64,000 bases of DNA, taken from an uncultured Myxococcales bacterium. GTDB taxonomy: Bacteria > Myxococcota_A > UBA9042. Shown piece by piece: positions 36,204 through 46,234 of this stretch. Both the position numbers and the translations under genes were made by a program. The notes beneath the pieces were generated by a model, which saw only the letters and a program-made list of their open reading frames with translations, did no database searches and was not told where the DNA came from. The DNA is taken from contig CAIMEY010000098.1 of the NCBI GenBank assembly GCA_903840165.1, positions 1 through 64,000 of the forward strand. Direction: 5' to 3'. Positions within the stretch are counted from its first letter, which is position 1, and each line of letters opens with the position of its first letter.

Positions 36204-37358
36204 ATGCTGCGCTTTGCTGCCATCCGTCTGGTGCAGGGCCTGCTGACACTGTGGGTGATTCTCAGCATCTCCTTTGTGCTGATGCGCCTAGCGCCAGGAG
36301 GGCCTTTTGACAAGGAAAAACCGCTACCTGCCGCCGTCGTGGCCAACCTCAAGCGCAGTTTTGGCCTTGGGCGCGATGTGCCTAGCCCCATCGCGGGCAC
36401 GCTGAAGCGATTTGCAGTGCGCCAGTCTGAGGTTGTGCCCCGGGGGCAGCCTCTGGCGTATGTGCAGACTCAGCAAGGCGAAATTCCCATTCTCGCCCCG
36501 AAAGACATGACCGTCGCGGCCACGCTGGGCCCGGTCGGCCGCACCTTGATCCCCGGCGAGGCGCTTTTGGTGCGCGATTGCAGCCTTGGCGAGCAATACC
36601 TCAGAATGATGTGGAGTTACACCCATCTGGATTTCGGCGTGACCTACGCCTCGGGCGGCACACGCAGCGTCGCCGAGACCTTGGCCAGCGCCTTTCCCGT
36701 CTCGCTCGAATTGGGCCTCTACGCACTGTTTTTTGCCATGATTTTCGGCATTAGCCTGGGCCTATTGGCCGGATGGTACCGCAACACGTGGCTCGACACC
36801 CTAGCGATGACGGCGGCCCTGCTGCTGGTTTCGGCCTCCTCGCTGGTCCTGGGCACCTTGCTATTGCTGGTCTTTTGCGTTCAATTGCAATGGCTTTCTT
36901 GGGGAGGCTGGGAATTCCTGGCCTGGGATTGGCCCCACGCCCAGGTCAAGATTCTGCCGACGCTGACCCTTGGACTGGTCTACGCGGCTTGGTTCGCGCG
37001 CCTGACGCGGGCCGGCCTGCTTGACGTGGTTGGCCAGAACTGGATTCGCACAGCCCGGGCCAAGGGGCTTTCGCAGGGGCAGATTCTCCGCCGTCACGCC
37101 CTAAAACCCGCTATTTTGCCTGCGGTTACCTTCTTGGGGCCCGCGCTAGCAGGCATTGTCACTGGCTCGGTGGTCGTCGAACGGGTGTTCTCGATTCCGG
37201 GCATCGGCGAGTACTTCGTCACCGCAGCGGTCAATCGCGACTATCCGCTGGTCATGGGCACAGTTGTGCTGTACTCGGCGCTGCTGATCGTCAGCAACTT
37301 GGCCGTCGACATTGTCCACGCCGCCCTGGACCCGCGGATTCGCCTGGGGGCGCCATGA
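36204..37358 (+). CDS. oppB: OppB-type permease with inserted barrel-sandwich-like domain
   Basis: The C-terminal two thirds is a normal OppB/DppB membrane domain, with TLASAFPVSLELGLYALFF, the ATPase-coupling EAA-like loop TARAKGLSQGQILRRHALKP and the end segment VVVERVFSIPGIGEYF. The protein has 384 residues where the family usually has about 305-340. The extra 70 residues (57-125) sit in the periplasmic loop after the first helix, between RSFGLG and GEQYLRMM. They read as two half motifs, PSPIAGTLKRFAVRQSEVVP and ILAPKDMTVAATLGPVGRTL, with G-x-x-L patterns typical of biotinyl/lipoyl or HlyD-type domains. Its stop overlaps the oppC start (ATGA). Confidence 0.88.
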   Translation: MLRFAAIRLVQGLLTLWVILSISFVLMRLAPGGPFDKEKPLPAAVVANLKRSFGLGRDVPSPIAGTLKRFAVRQSEVVPRGQPLAYVQTQQGEIPILAPKDMTVAATLGPVGRTLIPGEALLVRDCSLGEQYLRMMWSYTHLDFGVTYASGGTRSVAETLASAFPVSLELGLYALFFAMIFGISLGLLAGWYRNTWLDTLAMTAALLLVSASSLVLGTLLLLVFCVQLQWLSWGGWEFLAWDWPHAQVKILPTLTLGLVYAAWFARLTRAGLLDVVGQNWIRTARAKGLSQGQILRRHALKPAILPAVTFLGPALAGIVTGSVVVERVFSIPGIGEYFVTAAVNRDYPLVMGTVVLYSALLIVSNLAVDIVHAALDPRIRLGAP

Positions 37359-38830
37359 GGTCCCTGTCGCCCGGACAGGCTGCCCTGGCCCGCCTTCGTC
37401 GCAATCGGATGGCCGTGGCCGGTGCTTGGGTGGCCGCAACCATGGCAGTCCTGGGCTTTGCCGCTCCGCTATGGGCCCGCGCGTGCATCGGCTTTTCGCC
37501 CGAGGAACAGCATCCTGCCTTTGCCTTTGCGCCGCCCGGTACCCAAGATAGTTCTTTGGATTACCGCGATTACGATGGCGACTCCACCGCTTGGCCCCTA
37601 GTTGACTGGCAGCGCAACGGCGCGATTCAGTGTCGCTTGGACCCGCAGCCAAACCTCGACACCGACGAAAAAGCGTTGCATCTATTGCAGATGGCCTTAG
37701 GACCCCAGGCGCAATGGCCCGAGCCCAGCCGGGTGCCTCTGGCCGAAACGCTGGCGATTCTAGCCGGTCAATGGCGGTGCCCGGAGCTGGAAACCCTGCA
37801 AGATGCCGAACGTTTCTACGCGTTCTTGCCCGACCAGTTCGACCGAGCCTCCGGCCATACCGTGCCGGGGACCGCGGTCTCCGAGCCAGACGGCCTGCTA
37901 TCGCGTCAAGAGTTTCCCAATCAACTCAGACAGATTGCCGACCTTCGCACCCGGGAGGCCGCGCGACAACTAGGGCTCGTCGGTGACGCCGGTTGGGCCC
38001 TCTTAAGCAAAGATCCCAAGGCACTACTCACGCGTCAGGACATTGCGGCCTCAACCCTTCGCACGCGCCTGCAGCCCGACCAGTTGCTACAGCACTGGGA
38101 TACCAACCACGACTTGGCTATTGATCGCCTTGAATTTCAAGGTCTCCCGCGGATGCACCGTTTCTGGCTCGGCACCGACCAAAAGGGCCGCGACCTGCTG
38201 GTGCGTCTGCTGTACGGGGCGAGGATGAGCTTGACCATCGGCCTGCTAGCGACCTTGGTCAGCCTGCTGATCGGCGTTTCCTACGGCGCCATCGCCGGTT
38301 ACGCCAGTCGCCGCATCGATGGGCTGATGATGCGCACGGTCGACGTCCTGTATGGACTGCCTTTTCTGTTTCTTGTCATTGTGTTGTTGGTAGTTGCCGG
38401 GCGCTCCACGCTCAATCTGTTCGTCGCCCTAGGCGCGGTGTCCTGGCTGACGATGGCCCGGATCGTCCGCGCTCAGGTCCTGAGCCTGCGCCACCGCGAA
38501 TTCGTTGAAGCAGCAAGAGCTTTGGGGCTGTCCGCGCCACGAATTCTGTTCCGCCACATCTTGCCCAACGCCTTGGGCCCGATCGTGGTGTACGCGACAC
38601 TGTCGGTTCCTGGCGTGATCTTGGAAGAAGCTTTCCTGTCTTTTCTTGGACTTGGCGTGCAGCCTCCCGATGCGTCTTGGGGCACGCTGCTGGCCGAAGG
38701 GGCTCGGCTACTGCAGGACCAGCCTTGGCTGCTAATCTGGCCCGCTGGCGCCTTGTCGATTACGCTTTTTTCCCTTAGTTTTCTTGGAGATGGGCTTCGT
38801 GACGCCCTAGACCCACGCGCGGAGACCTGA
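37355..38830 (+). CDS. oppC: OppC-type permease with EF-hand-like periplasmic insertion
   Basis: The C-terminal 220 residues are a typical OppC/DppC permease, with LGTDQKGRDLLVRLLYGARM, the coupling loop EFVEAARALGLSAPRILFRH and LEEAFLSFLGLGVQPP. The N-terminal helix (VAGAWVAATMAVLGFAAPLW) is also normal. Between them are about 230 residues (41-270) where the family usually has 50-70. This insertion contains a canonical EF-hand loop DTNHDLAIDRLE (D249, N251, D253, D257, E260), a degenerate one at 175-186 (SEPDGLLSRQE) and a weaker one at 218-229 (SKDPKALLTRQD). The region should lie in the periplasm. No ATPase gene follows. Confidence 0.88.
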   Translation: MRSLSPGQAALARLRRNRMAVAGAWVAATMAVLGFAAPLWARACIGFSPEEQHPAFAFAPPGTQDSSLDYRDYDGDSTAWPLVDWQRNGAIQCRLDPQPNLDTDEKALHLLQMALGPQAQWPEPSRVPLAETLAILAGQWRCPELETLQDAERFYAFLPDQFDRASGHTVPGTAVSEPDGLLSRQEFPNQLRQIADLRTREAARQLGLVGDAGWALLSKDPKALLTRQDIAASTLRTRLQPDQLLQHWDTNHDLAIDRLEFQGLPRMHRFWLGTDQKGRDLLVRLLYGARMSLTIGLLATLVSLLIGVSYGAIAGYASRRIDGLMMRTVDVLYGLPFLFLVIVLLVVAGRSTLNLFVALGAVSWLTMARIVRAQVLSLRHREFVEAARALGLSAPRILFRHILPNALGPIVVYATLSVPGVILEEAFLSFLGLGVQPPDASWGTLLAEGARLLQDQPWLLIWPAGALSITLFSLSFLGDGLRDALDPRAET

Positions 38831-38897
38831 CCAATTCGTTGCGCAGATCGGCAAACGATGTCAGCATTACAGCAACGACTCTGTGGGAGGCCATTTC

Positions 38898-39983
38898 ATG
38901 AAGCATATTGGAAGTCTCAGCTGGGCAATGGCGCTCAGTTTGTTAGGGATTGCATCGTTATCAGCTTGCAACGCGGTAGCCAACTTGCGCAAGGGTGAGT
39001 TGAACCTCGATGTCGGCCGGGACAACGGCAACAGCGGCAATAACAACGCGCAAACACAAGGCAATGCCGGAAGTAGCGCCAAGGCTTCGAAGCCACGGGG
39101 CAATGCGCCGGCCGAGCTCAGCGATGCCGAGGAAGCCAACAAGCGCTGCCAGGACTGGATCGACGGAAATCGCAAGGATACCAAAGAGTTGCTTGCGGCC
39201 CAGATCCATTCTCTGGACGAGGCCAAGGCCGCCTATGACCGCTGGGACAAGATCGACACGACCATTGCAGTGCACTGCGAGACGGATTGCGCCGTCGTCA
39301 AAGATGCCAATGGCGAGTCGGTGCCCAAATGCACGTTCAAGAACGCGAAATTCCAGCCTTTAGTGGACTCGATGCTCGACGAAGTCAGCAAGGCCGAACC
39401 GCAGGTCCTGGAAAAGGCGATTCGCGGCGCCCTCAAGGAAGACCCCAAGTGGGCGCGCAACAAGATGTTTACGCTGTTCCGCAACGAGGATCGCAAGCCC
39501 AATGAGTGGCTGCGCGGTCTGGCGCACGACGTCAGCAAGGCTTATGACGCTTCCTTGGAGCAAATGTTCAAGGCCAATGGGGGCTTGGGCAAGAAGGACA
39601 ACGGCGAAGTGGTCTGCGTCTATTCGCGCAATGCACTGCCAGCTGGAGGCAAGGGACATACTGGATTCGCTACGCATTTTGACGGCCCGGGCGTCATCTA
39701 CGTGGGCTGCCGCCTGCAAGGGCCCGCCAACGGCCAAAACGGCAAGATTCTCTTGTATTTCAATGCTGACACCGGCCCTGCCGAACGGATGCTGCACGAA
39801 GTCGACCTCGGCCATTCTTCGGCCGTGGGCAAGACCGACTGGGTCACCGGCAAGTTCAGCCTGCCGGCGGGCGAAGACTTCGCCAAAACCGTCCATTACA
39901 CTTTTGACGCCCAGGTCATCGTGCGCAACGTCTGGAATGAACAGACGATCCTTTCCTCGTCCGTCCTGACTTGGCACAAGTAG
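38898..39983 (+). CDS. Lipoprotein of unknown function
   Basis: This 361-residue protein has a signal peptide with a lipobox Cys (GIASLSAC), a Asn/Gly/Lys-rich linker (residues 35-75) and then two regions. The first is a helical region (about 80-230) with a Cys pair pattern (HCETDCAVVKD...KCTF). The second is a beta-rich region (about 240-361) that looks like a single sandwich domain (GVIYVGCRLQGPANGQNG, HYTFDAQVIVRNVW). No family is recognised. GGGAGG stands before ATG 38898. An upstream GTG at 38883 would overlap that site. It starts 67 bases after oppC and could be a distal gene of that operon or independent. Confidence 0.75.
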   Translation: MKHIGSLSWAMALSLLGIASLSACNAVANLRKGELNLDVGRDNGNSGNNNAQTQGNAGSSAKASKPRGNAPAELSDAEEANKRCQDWIDGNRKDTKELLAAQIHSLDEAKAAYDRWDKIDTTIAVHCETDCAVVKDANGESVPKCTFKNAKFQPLVDSMLDEVSKAEPQVLEKAIRGALKEDPKWARNKMFTLFRNEDRKPNEWLRGLAHDVSKAYDASLEQMFKANGGLGKKDNGEVVCVYSRNALPAGGKGHTGFATHFDGPGVIYVGCRLQGPANGQNGKILLYFNADTGPAERMLHEVDLGHSSAVGKTDWVTGKFSLPAGEDFAKTVHYTFDAQVIVRNVWNEQTILSSSVLTWHK

Positions 39984-40161
39984 CCTCCTGGCCAGACGAT
40001 GGCTGTCTGCACACCCCTGGCCGATGGCTAGCGACACCGCGACCGCTGCGGGGCAAACGGCAGCAACGCTCGCAATCCCAGAAAAATCCAAGGGAATATT
40101 CGCGCTTCGCCAAGGGTTGTCGATTCGAACGGGCCGATAGCGGTCGCCATTGGAGCCCTTG

Positions 40162-41211
40162 ATGCCCGCCTTGCCCAACCCCCTCGGCACGCCGCAACCG
40201 GACGCAATTCTGTCCGCTGAGCCCCTGCGCACGCCGTGGCAAACGCAGAATCCCTTTTTATTCTGCATGCATCACAACGATGCCTACCCAGCGGGCAACG
40301 CGCAGTTTGGCCCGATTGATTCCTTGCGAGGCCGACAAATAGGCCAAGACTTCGCGAACAAAGACGGCTGGAACATGTACCACGGCCAGCAGGTGCCGGG
40401 CTTTCCGCAACACCCGCACCGGGGCTTTGAAACCGTGACCGTGGTCCGCAAAGGTCTGCTGGATCATTCGGATTCTCTGGGCGCTGCGGCTCGTTACGGC
40501 CAGGGCGACGTGCAATGGCTGACGGCCGGCCAGGGCATTCAACATGCGGAGATGTTTCCGCTCTTGCGAAGCGACGCGCCCAATCCTGTGGAATTGTTCC
40601 AGATCTGGCTCAACCTGCCCCGCGCCAGCAAGATGGTCGCCCCCTATTTCTCCATGTTCTGGGCCGACACGATCCCGCGGCAGCGCCTCGAGGACCAACA
40701 GGGAAAATCCATAGAGATCTCTGTAATCGCCGGTAGTATTGGCGATCTGGTGGGGCCAGAACCGCCCCCCAATTCCTGGGCCCATCAAGCGGGGTCGGAC
40801 GTCGCGATTTGGACGCTCAAGCTGCAGGCCGGGGCGCAATGGACGCTGCCCGCTGCCCAACCGGGGAGCAATCGGGTGATTTACTTCTTTGAAGGCAAGG
40901 AGTTGACGATTGGCCCGCGCACGGTGGCAGTCCGGCAGGCCATCGCGGTACGACCTGAGGCGGCCTTGCAACTGACCGCTGGCAGTCAGGATGTGGAATT
41001 GCTTGTATTGCAAGGAAAACCCATCGCCGAACCGGTGGTCCAGTATGGCCCCTTCGTCATGAACACCCAAGCCGAAATCCAGCAGACTTTTGCGGACTAC
41101 CAACGCACCGGTTTTGGCGGCTGGCCGTGGCCCCGCGTCGACCCGGTGCATGGCCCAGAACAGCAGCGCTTGGCCCGATACCCGGACGGCCGCATCGATA
41201 AACCCGCTTGA
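40162..41211 (+). CDS. Pirin-family protein
   Basis: This bicupin pirin (349 residues, longer than the usual 230-300) carries the metal-site motif HPHRGFETVTVV and, in the next strand, GQGIQHAEMF, which together supply the His and Glu ligands of the N-terminal cupin. Bacterial pirins include quercetin 2,3-dioxygenases and regulators of central metabolism, so the role is open. ATG 40162 has TGGAGC upstream. TTG 40150 is also in frame. A C-terminal tail with PWPRVDPVHGPEQQRLARYP is as in longer members. Confidence 0.85.
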   Translation: MPALPNPLGTPQPDAILSAEPLRTPWQTQNPFLFCMHHNDAYPAGNAQFGPIDSLRGRQIGQDFANKDGWNMYHGQQVPGFPQHPHRGFETVTVVRKGLLDHSDSLGAAARYGQGDVQWLTAGQGIQHAEMFPLLRSDAPNPVELFQIWLNLPRASKMVAPYFSMFWADTIPRQRLEDQQGKSIEISVIAGSIGDLVGPEPPPNSWAHQAGSDVAIWTLKLQAGAQWTLPAAQPGSNRVIYFFEGKELTIGPRTVAVRQAIAVRPEAALQLTAGSQDVELLVLQGKPIAEPVVQYGPFVMNTQAEIQQTFADYQRTGFGGWPWPRVDPVHGPEQQRLARYPDGRIDKPA

Positions 41212-41240
41212 TAATTCCCCATTTCGCACCCATGCGCTGA

Positions 41241-42236
<996 letters not shown>

Positions 42237-42315
42237 ATTACGCGCAGTGCTATCGCTTGAAATTCAATGTGTTGGCCAGCAATCGCTAGGGCGCATCTGA
42301 CGGGAACGGATTGCG

Positions 42316-43416
42316 CTACAAAAGGTCCGTGCGGCCAAGCTTCTGCAGTTCCGCCACTATCTGGCGGACGTCTTGGCTGCGCTCCAAGGGCAGCACCAGC
42401 GTTGCGTCCGGCGTCACGACCACGGCCGTGTGGCGCAGGCCGACGGCGGCGAGCAGAGGCCCCTGGGAAATCAGGACGCTGTCATGACAATCTTGTGCAA
42501 TCACAGGGCCATGCAGGAAGTTGGCCGACGACGCGGGCTTCAGGCCGACCACGCTCTGCCAAGTGCCGACGTCAGACCAGCCAGCGTCCAGACGCACCAC
42601 GGAAATGTCCGACTCGTGCTCCATCACCCCGTAATCAATGCTGATACTCGGGCTGCGCTCGAAGGCGACCTGCAGCGCCGCGGCAAAGGCTTGGCTGCCC
42701 GGCCTTAGGCCACTCAGGCGAATTTCGGAGAAAGCCGATGTAACAGCAGGCACATGCGCATCGAGCGCCCGCAGCGCTGTGTCCGCGCGGAGCACAAATA
42801 CGCCCGCATTCCACAGGTACTGCCCGCTGACCAGGTACTCTTGGGCCGTCGCCAAATCTGGTTTTTCTACAAAGCGTTGCACGGCAAATAGACCGTCCTC
42901 GGCCTTGGACAGCGAGGCACCAACCTCAATGTAGCCGTAGCCCGTTTCAGGCGCTGTCGGCGTCACACCGAGCGTAACAATCTTGCCAGTATCCGCCTGC
43001 TTAGCGGCGACCTGCAGCGCGGCCCGAAAACGCGCGGCGTCGGCAACAAAGTGGTCCGCCGGCAGGAGCACCAAAATTGCATCAGGCCGCATTTGCTGGG
43101 CGACAATTGCAGCAATCGCCATGCACGGAGCGGTGTTCCGTGCCACTGGCTCGCCAATGATCTGGTTGGACCCGAGGTCGGGCAGGTCGGCCTGCACCGC
43201 CGGCACCAAACGCTGAGCCGTTACACAGAGTTGGCGCTGAGGCGGGCACAGTTCGGCCACGCGGTCCATGGTGATGCGTAGTAGGGACTTTTCACCAAAG
43301 AACTTCAAAAGTTGTTTGGGTTCATGGTGCCGAGAGAGGGGCCAGAATCGGGTGCCAGAACCGCCGGCCATGACCGCACAGACCAATCGATCGGCCGCAG
43401 GGAGGGGACTGGGCAT
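42316..43416 (-). CDS. manC: Mannose-1-phosphate guanylyltransferase
   Basis: It makes GDP-mannose for polysaccharide or LPS synthesis. The 366-residue protein has the GTP-binding signature VMAGGSGTRFWPLSRHHEPK, the motif ILVLLPADHFV, and FVEKPD, GYGYIEVG and NAGVFVLRADTALRAL. It ends after the nucleotidyltransferase and short beta-helix region, so it is the monofunctional short type without a phosphomannose-isomerase domain. The start at 43416 has GAGGATA upstream on the reverse strand. It is divergent from lon. Confidence 0.9.
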   Translation of the reverse strand: MPSPLPAADRLVCAVMAGGSGTRFWPLSRHHEPKQLLKFFGEKSLLRITMDRVAELCPPQRQLCVTAQRLVPAVQADLPDLGSNQIIGEPVARNTAPCMAIAAIVAQQMRPDAILVLLPADHFVADAARFRAALQVAAKQADTGKIVTLGVTPTAPETGYGYIEVGASLSKAEDGLFAVQRFVEKPDLATAQEYLVSGQYLWNAGVFVLRADTALRALDAHVPAVTSAFSEIRLSGLRPGSQAFAAALQVAFERSPSISIDYGVMEHESDISVVRLDAGWSDVGTWQSVVGLKPASSANFLHGPVIAQDCHDSVLISQGPLLAAVGLRHTAVVVTPDATLVLPLERSQDVRQIVAELQKLGRTDLL

Positions 43417-43749
43417 AGAAATATCCTCAAATCGCGAAGAATCACATGTAGTTGAAATACCATTTGACCGGGCTAGCCGCGGCCAATGTTCGCGTCGAAC
43501 AGCAACCATGGTAGGACAAGGTCCTTGCGCTGTCGAACGTCCGGGCCCCGCAGAGGGGCGGGTTTTGCGGCAGGAATCCTGCCAAAGCGAGGCACAGCAA
43601 CAACTTGAATTGATAGAGAGATGACCGGGCAATCTTGGGGAGCAGCTCTCTCTCTCCGGGTCATCAGGTACTTGCCCCCCATTGACAAGGCGGCCGCCGC
43701 AACCTTGCGTGTGAACCATGGGCCGCCCGACCAGGCCCGGAGAGCGTTC
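43417..43749. other. Divergent intergenic region manC / lon
   Basis: About 333 bases with no gene. No good sigma-32 heat-shock promoter (CTTGAA with CCCCAT) at proper spacing was found for lon, although a CTTGAA at about 43607 and CCCCAT at about 43677 exist 70 bases apart. No strong palindrome for lon regulation was seen. Confidence 0.45.
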
Positions 43750-46182
43750 ATGGCCGATTTCGCCCCACTGCCCCCGGATCATCTGCCCGTTCTACCCCTG
43801 CGTGATGTAGTGGTTTTTCCGCATATGGTAGTGCCACTCTTTGTCGGCCGGGAACGCTCCGTAGCGGCGCTGGAGGCAGCCTTTGAGCGCCCACACAAGG
43901 ACATCCTGGTGGTGGCGCAGCTCAACGCCCGCACCAATGATCCGCAACCGGCCGATATGTATGACATCGCCTGCATTGGGACCGTGGCGCAAATCCTGCG
44001 CCTGCCGGACGGAACGGTCAAGGTGTTGATCGAGGGAAAAGTCCGCGCAAAGATTCAGAACTTTGTCGAAGGCTCTCCCTTTCTCTGCGCGCATGTGACG
44101 CGCCTCGACACCGACAAGGAAACGGAAGTTTCGGAGACCGTCGCTTCAGAAATGCGCGACTTGGCCCGCCAAGCCTTTGACGATTACATCAAGGTCAATC
44201 GCCGCATTCCCCCAGAGGTTTTGCTCTCCGTCGCCGCCATTGACGATGCGGGGCAGTTGGCCGACACCATTGCCGCCCACGTCGGCTTTAAGATCGCCGA
44301 ACGCCAAGAATTGCTTTCCATGGCAGACCGTTACCTTCGTCTGCAACGTCTGGTGGAGTTGCTGCAAACCGAGACGGAAGCGCTGTCTGTTGAGGCCAAG
44401 GTGCGCAAGCGGGCCCAAAACCCGAACCAGGCGCAGGCGGCCCAGCAGGGGCAAGGGCAGGCCGAAGCCGAACAGCAGGCCGACGAGTTTAAGAATGAAC
44501 TTGAGGAGTTGTGGAAGCAGATCCAGGACAAAGCCCTGCCCGAAGAGGCCAAGGGCCGGCTGGAACGCGAGTTCAAAAAGCTCAAGATGATGAACCCGAT
44601 GTCTGCGGAATCCGGTGTGATTCGCACGTACGTCGATTGGGTCTTATCCCTGCCTTGGGCGACGTGGACCGCGGACAAGCTAGACGTCGCCGAAGTGCGC
44701 AAAATCTTGGATGCCGATCACTACGGCCTGGACAAACCCAAGGAACGCATTCTGGAATACTTGGCCGTCCAGCAACTGCGCGGCCAAGTCGGTCGCGGGC
44801 CGGTGCTTTGCTTGGTCGGCCCTCCGGGCGTGGGCAAGACCTCACTGGCCAAATCGATTGCACGGGCCATGGACCGCAAATTCGTTCGCGTTTCCCTTGG
44901 CGGTGTACGCGACGAAGCGGAAATCCGTGGTCACCGGCGGACTTATGTCGGCGCCTTGCCCGGCAAGATCATCCACGCCATCAAGAGGGCCGGGACTTCT
45001 AATCCGGTGATTTTGCTGGACGAAATCGACAAGATGTCCATGGACTTCCGCGGTGATCCCAGTGCGGCGTTGTTGGAAGTGCTGGATCCCGAACAAAATG
45101 AGGCCTTTGTCGACCACTACATCGACCTGGACTATGACCTGTCCAAAGTGCTGTTTTTGACGACGGCGAATAACCTGCAGGCCATTCCGTGGGCCCTGTC
45201 CGATCGGCTTGAGATCATTGAGCTCGGCGGGTACACCGAGGTCGACAAGCTGCAAATCGCGAAAACGTACTTGGTGCCCCGGCAGCTAGAGGAGACGGGA
45301 CTCAAGCAACTCTCCGTCATTTTTGAAGAAGAAGCGCTTGAATCCTTGATTCGCGGCCATACGCGCGAGGCGGGCGTCCGCAACCTGGAACGACAAATCG
45401 GCTCTGTTTGCCGCAAGATCGCAACCAAACACCTGAGCGAACCGAAGAAGGGGCGCAAGAAGAAATGGGTCGTGAGCGCGGCTCTGGTCAAAGAGTTGCT
45501 AGGCGCTGAAAAGTACAAGCGAACGGCTGGCGAACAGCAGGACAGGGTCGGCGTCGCCAATGGTTTGGCGGTCACAAGCGTCGGCGGCGACTTGCTGCTA
45601 GTGGAAGTGTCGCTGGTGCCGGGCAAAGGAAAAATGACGGTAACCGGAAAACTGGGCGACGTCATGAAGGAAAGTGTCGAAGCAGCGCTGAGTTACGTCC
45701 GCTCCCGCGGCAATGCCTTGGGCCTAGGTAAGGACTTCCACGGCAAGGTCGATCTGCACGTGCACTTCCCGGAAGGTGCGATTCCCAAAGATGGTCCCTC
45801 GGCGGGTATTGCGATTGCGAGCGCTCTGACCTCGGCCTTGACCCTGATTCCTGTACGCCATGATGTGGCGATGACCGGCGAAATTACCTTGCGCGGCAGG
45901 GTGTTAGCTATCGGAGGGCTCAAGGAGAAGGTGATTGCCGCCCACCGCGCTGGCTTGCGCAAGGTGATCTGCCCCAGGGAAAATGAACGCGATCTGGACG
46001 ATATTCCGAAGGAAGTGCTCAGCGAGATGGAAATCATCCTGGTGGAGCACACCGATCAGGCCCTGCAACACGCCCTTCGGCTCAAGAACCCCACGGCTTT
46101 CCTGGCCAATCCAGCGGCCTACGCCAGCGATGATCTCGGGATTCACGAGGGCTTGCCCGCCGGTGTGGATGCGCGCCACTGA
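43750..46182 (+). CDS. lon: ATP-dependent protease Lon
   Basis: The 810-residue LonA protease has the N-terminal substrate-binding domain ([20 protein letters not shown]), a Gln/Ala-rich linker (about residues 225-245), the AAA+ module with Walker [10 protein letters not shown] and Walker [11 protein letters not shown], and the C-terminal protease domain with the catalytic Ser in KDGPSAGIA and Lys in [14 protein letters not shown]. It degrades misfolded and regulatory proteins. ATG 43750 follows CGGAGAG. The frame is open upstream to 43621 but without family sequence. The length is typical of LonA. Confidence 0.95.
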   Translation: MADFAPLPPDHLPVLPLRDVVVFPHMVVPLFVGRERSVAALEAAFERPHKDILVVAQLNARTNDPQPADMYDIACIGTVAQILRLPDGTVKVLIEGKVRAKIQNFVEGSPFLCAHVTRLDTDKETEVSETVASEMRDLARQAFDDYIKVNRRIPPEVLLSVAAIDDAGQLADTIAAHVGFKIAERQELLSMADRYLRLQRLVELLQTETEALSVEAKVRKRAQNPNQAQAAQQGQGQAEAEQQADEFKNELEELWKQIQDKALPEEAKGRLEREFKKLKMMNPMSAESGVIRTYVDWVLSLPWATWTADKLDVAEVRKILDADHYGLDKPKERILEYLAVQQLRGQVGRGPVLCLVGPPGVGKTSLAKSIARAMDRKFVRVSLGGVRDEAEIRGHRRTYVGALPGKIIHAIKRAGTSNPVILLDEIDKMSMDFRGDPSAALLEVLDPEQNEAFVDHYIDLDYDLSKVLFLTTANNLQAIPWALSDRLEIIELGGYTEVDKLQIAKTYLVPRQLEETGLKQLSVIFEEEALESLIRGHTREAGVRNLERQIGSVCRKIATKHLSEPKKGRKKKWVVSAALVKELLGAEKYKRTAGEQQDRVGVANGLAVTSVGGDLLLVEVSLVPGKGKMTVTGKLGDVMKESVEAALSYVRSRGNALGLGKDFHGKVDLHVHFPEGAIPKDGPSAGIAIASALTSALTLIPVRHDVAMTGEITLRGRVLAIGGLKEKVIAAHRAGLRKVICPRENERDLDDIPKEVLSEMEIILVEHTDQALQHALRLKNPTAFLANPAAYASDDLGIHEGLPAGVDARH

Positions 46183-46234
46183 CGGGTGACCCAACGAAAG
46201 AATCCCTTCAATAGTAATTGGTTATGAGACGTTC

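Noticed and set aside
43600-43690. Possible sigma-32 promoter elements before lon
   Set aside because: CTTGAA and CCCCAT occur but about 70 bases apart, too far to act together.
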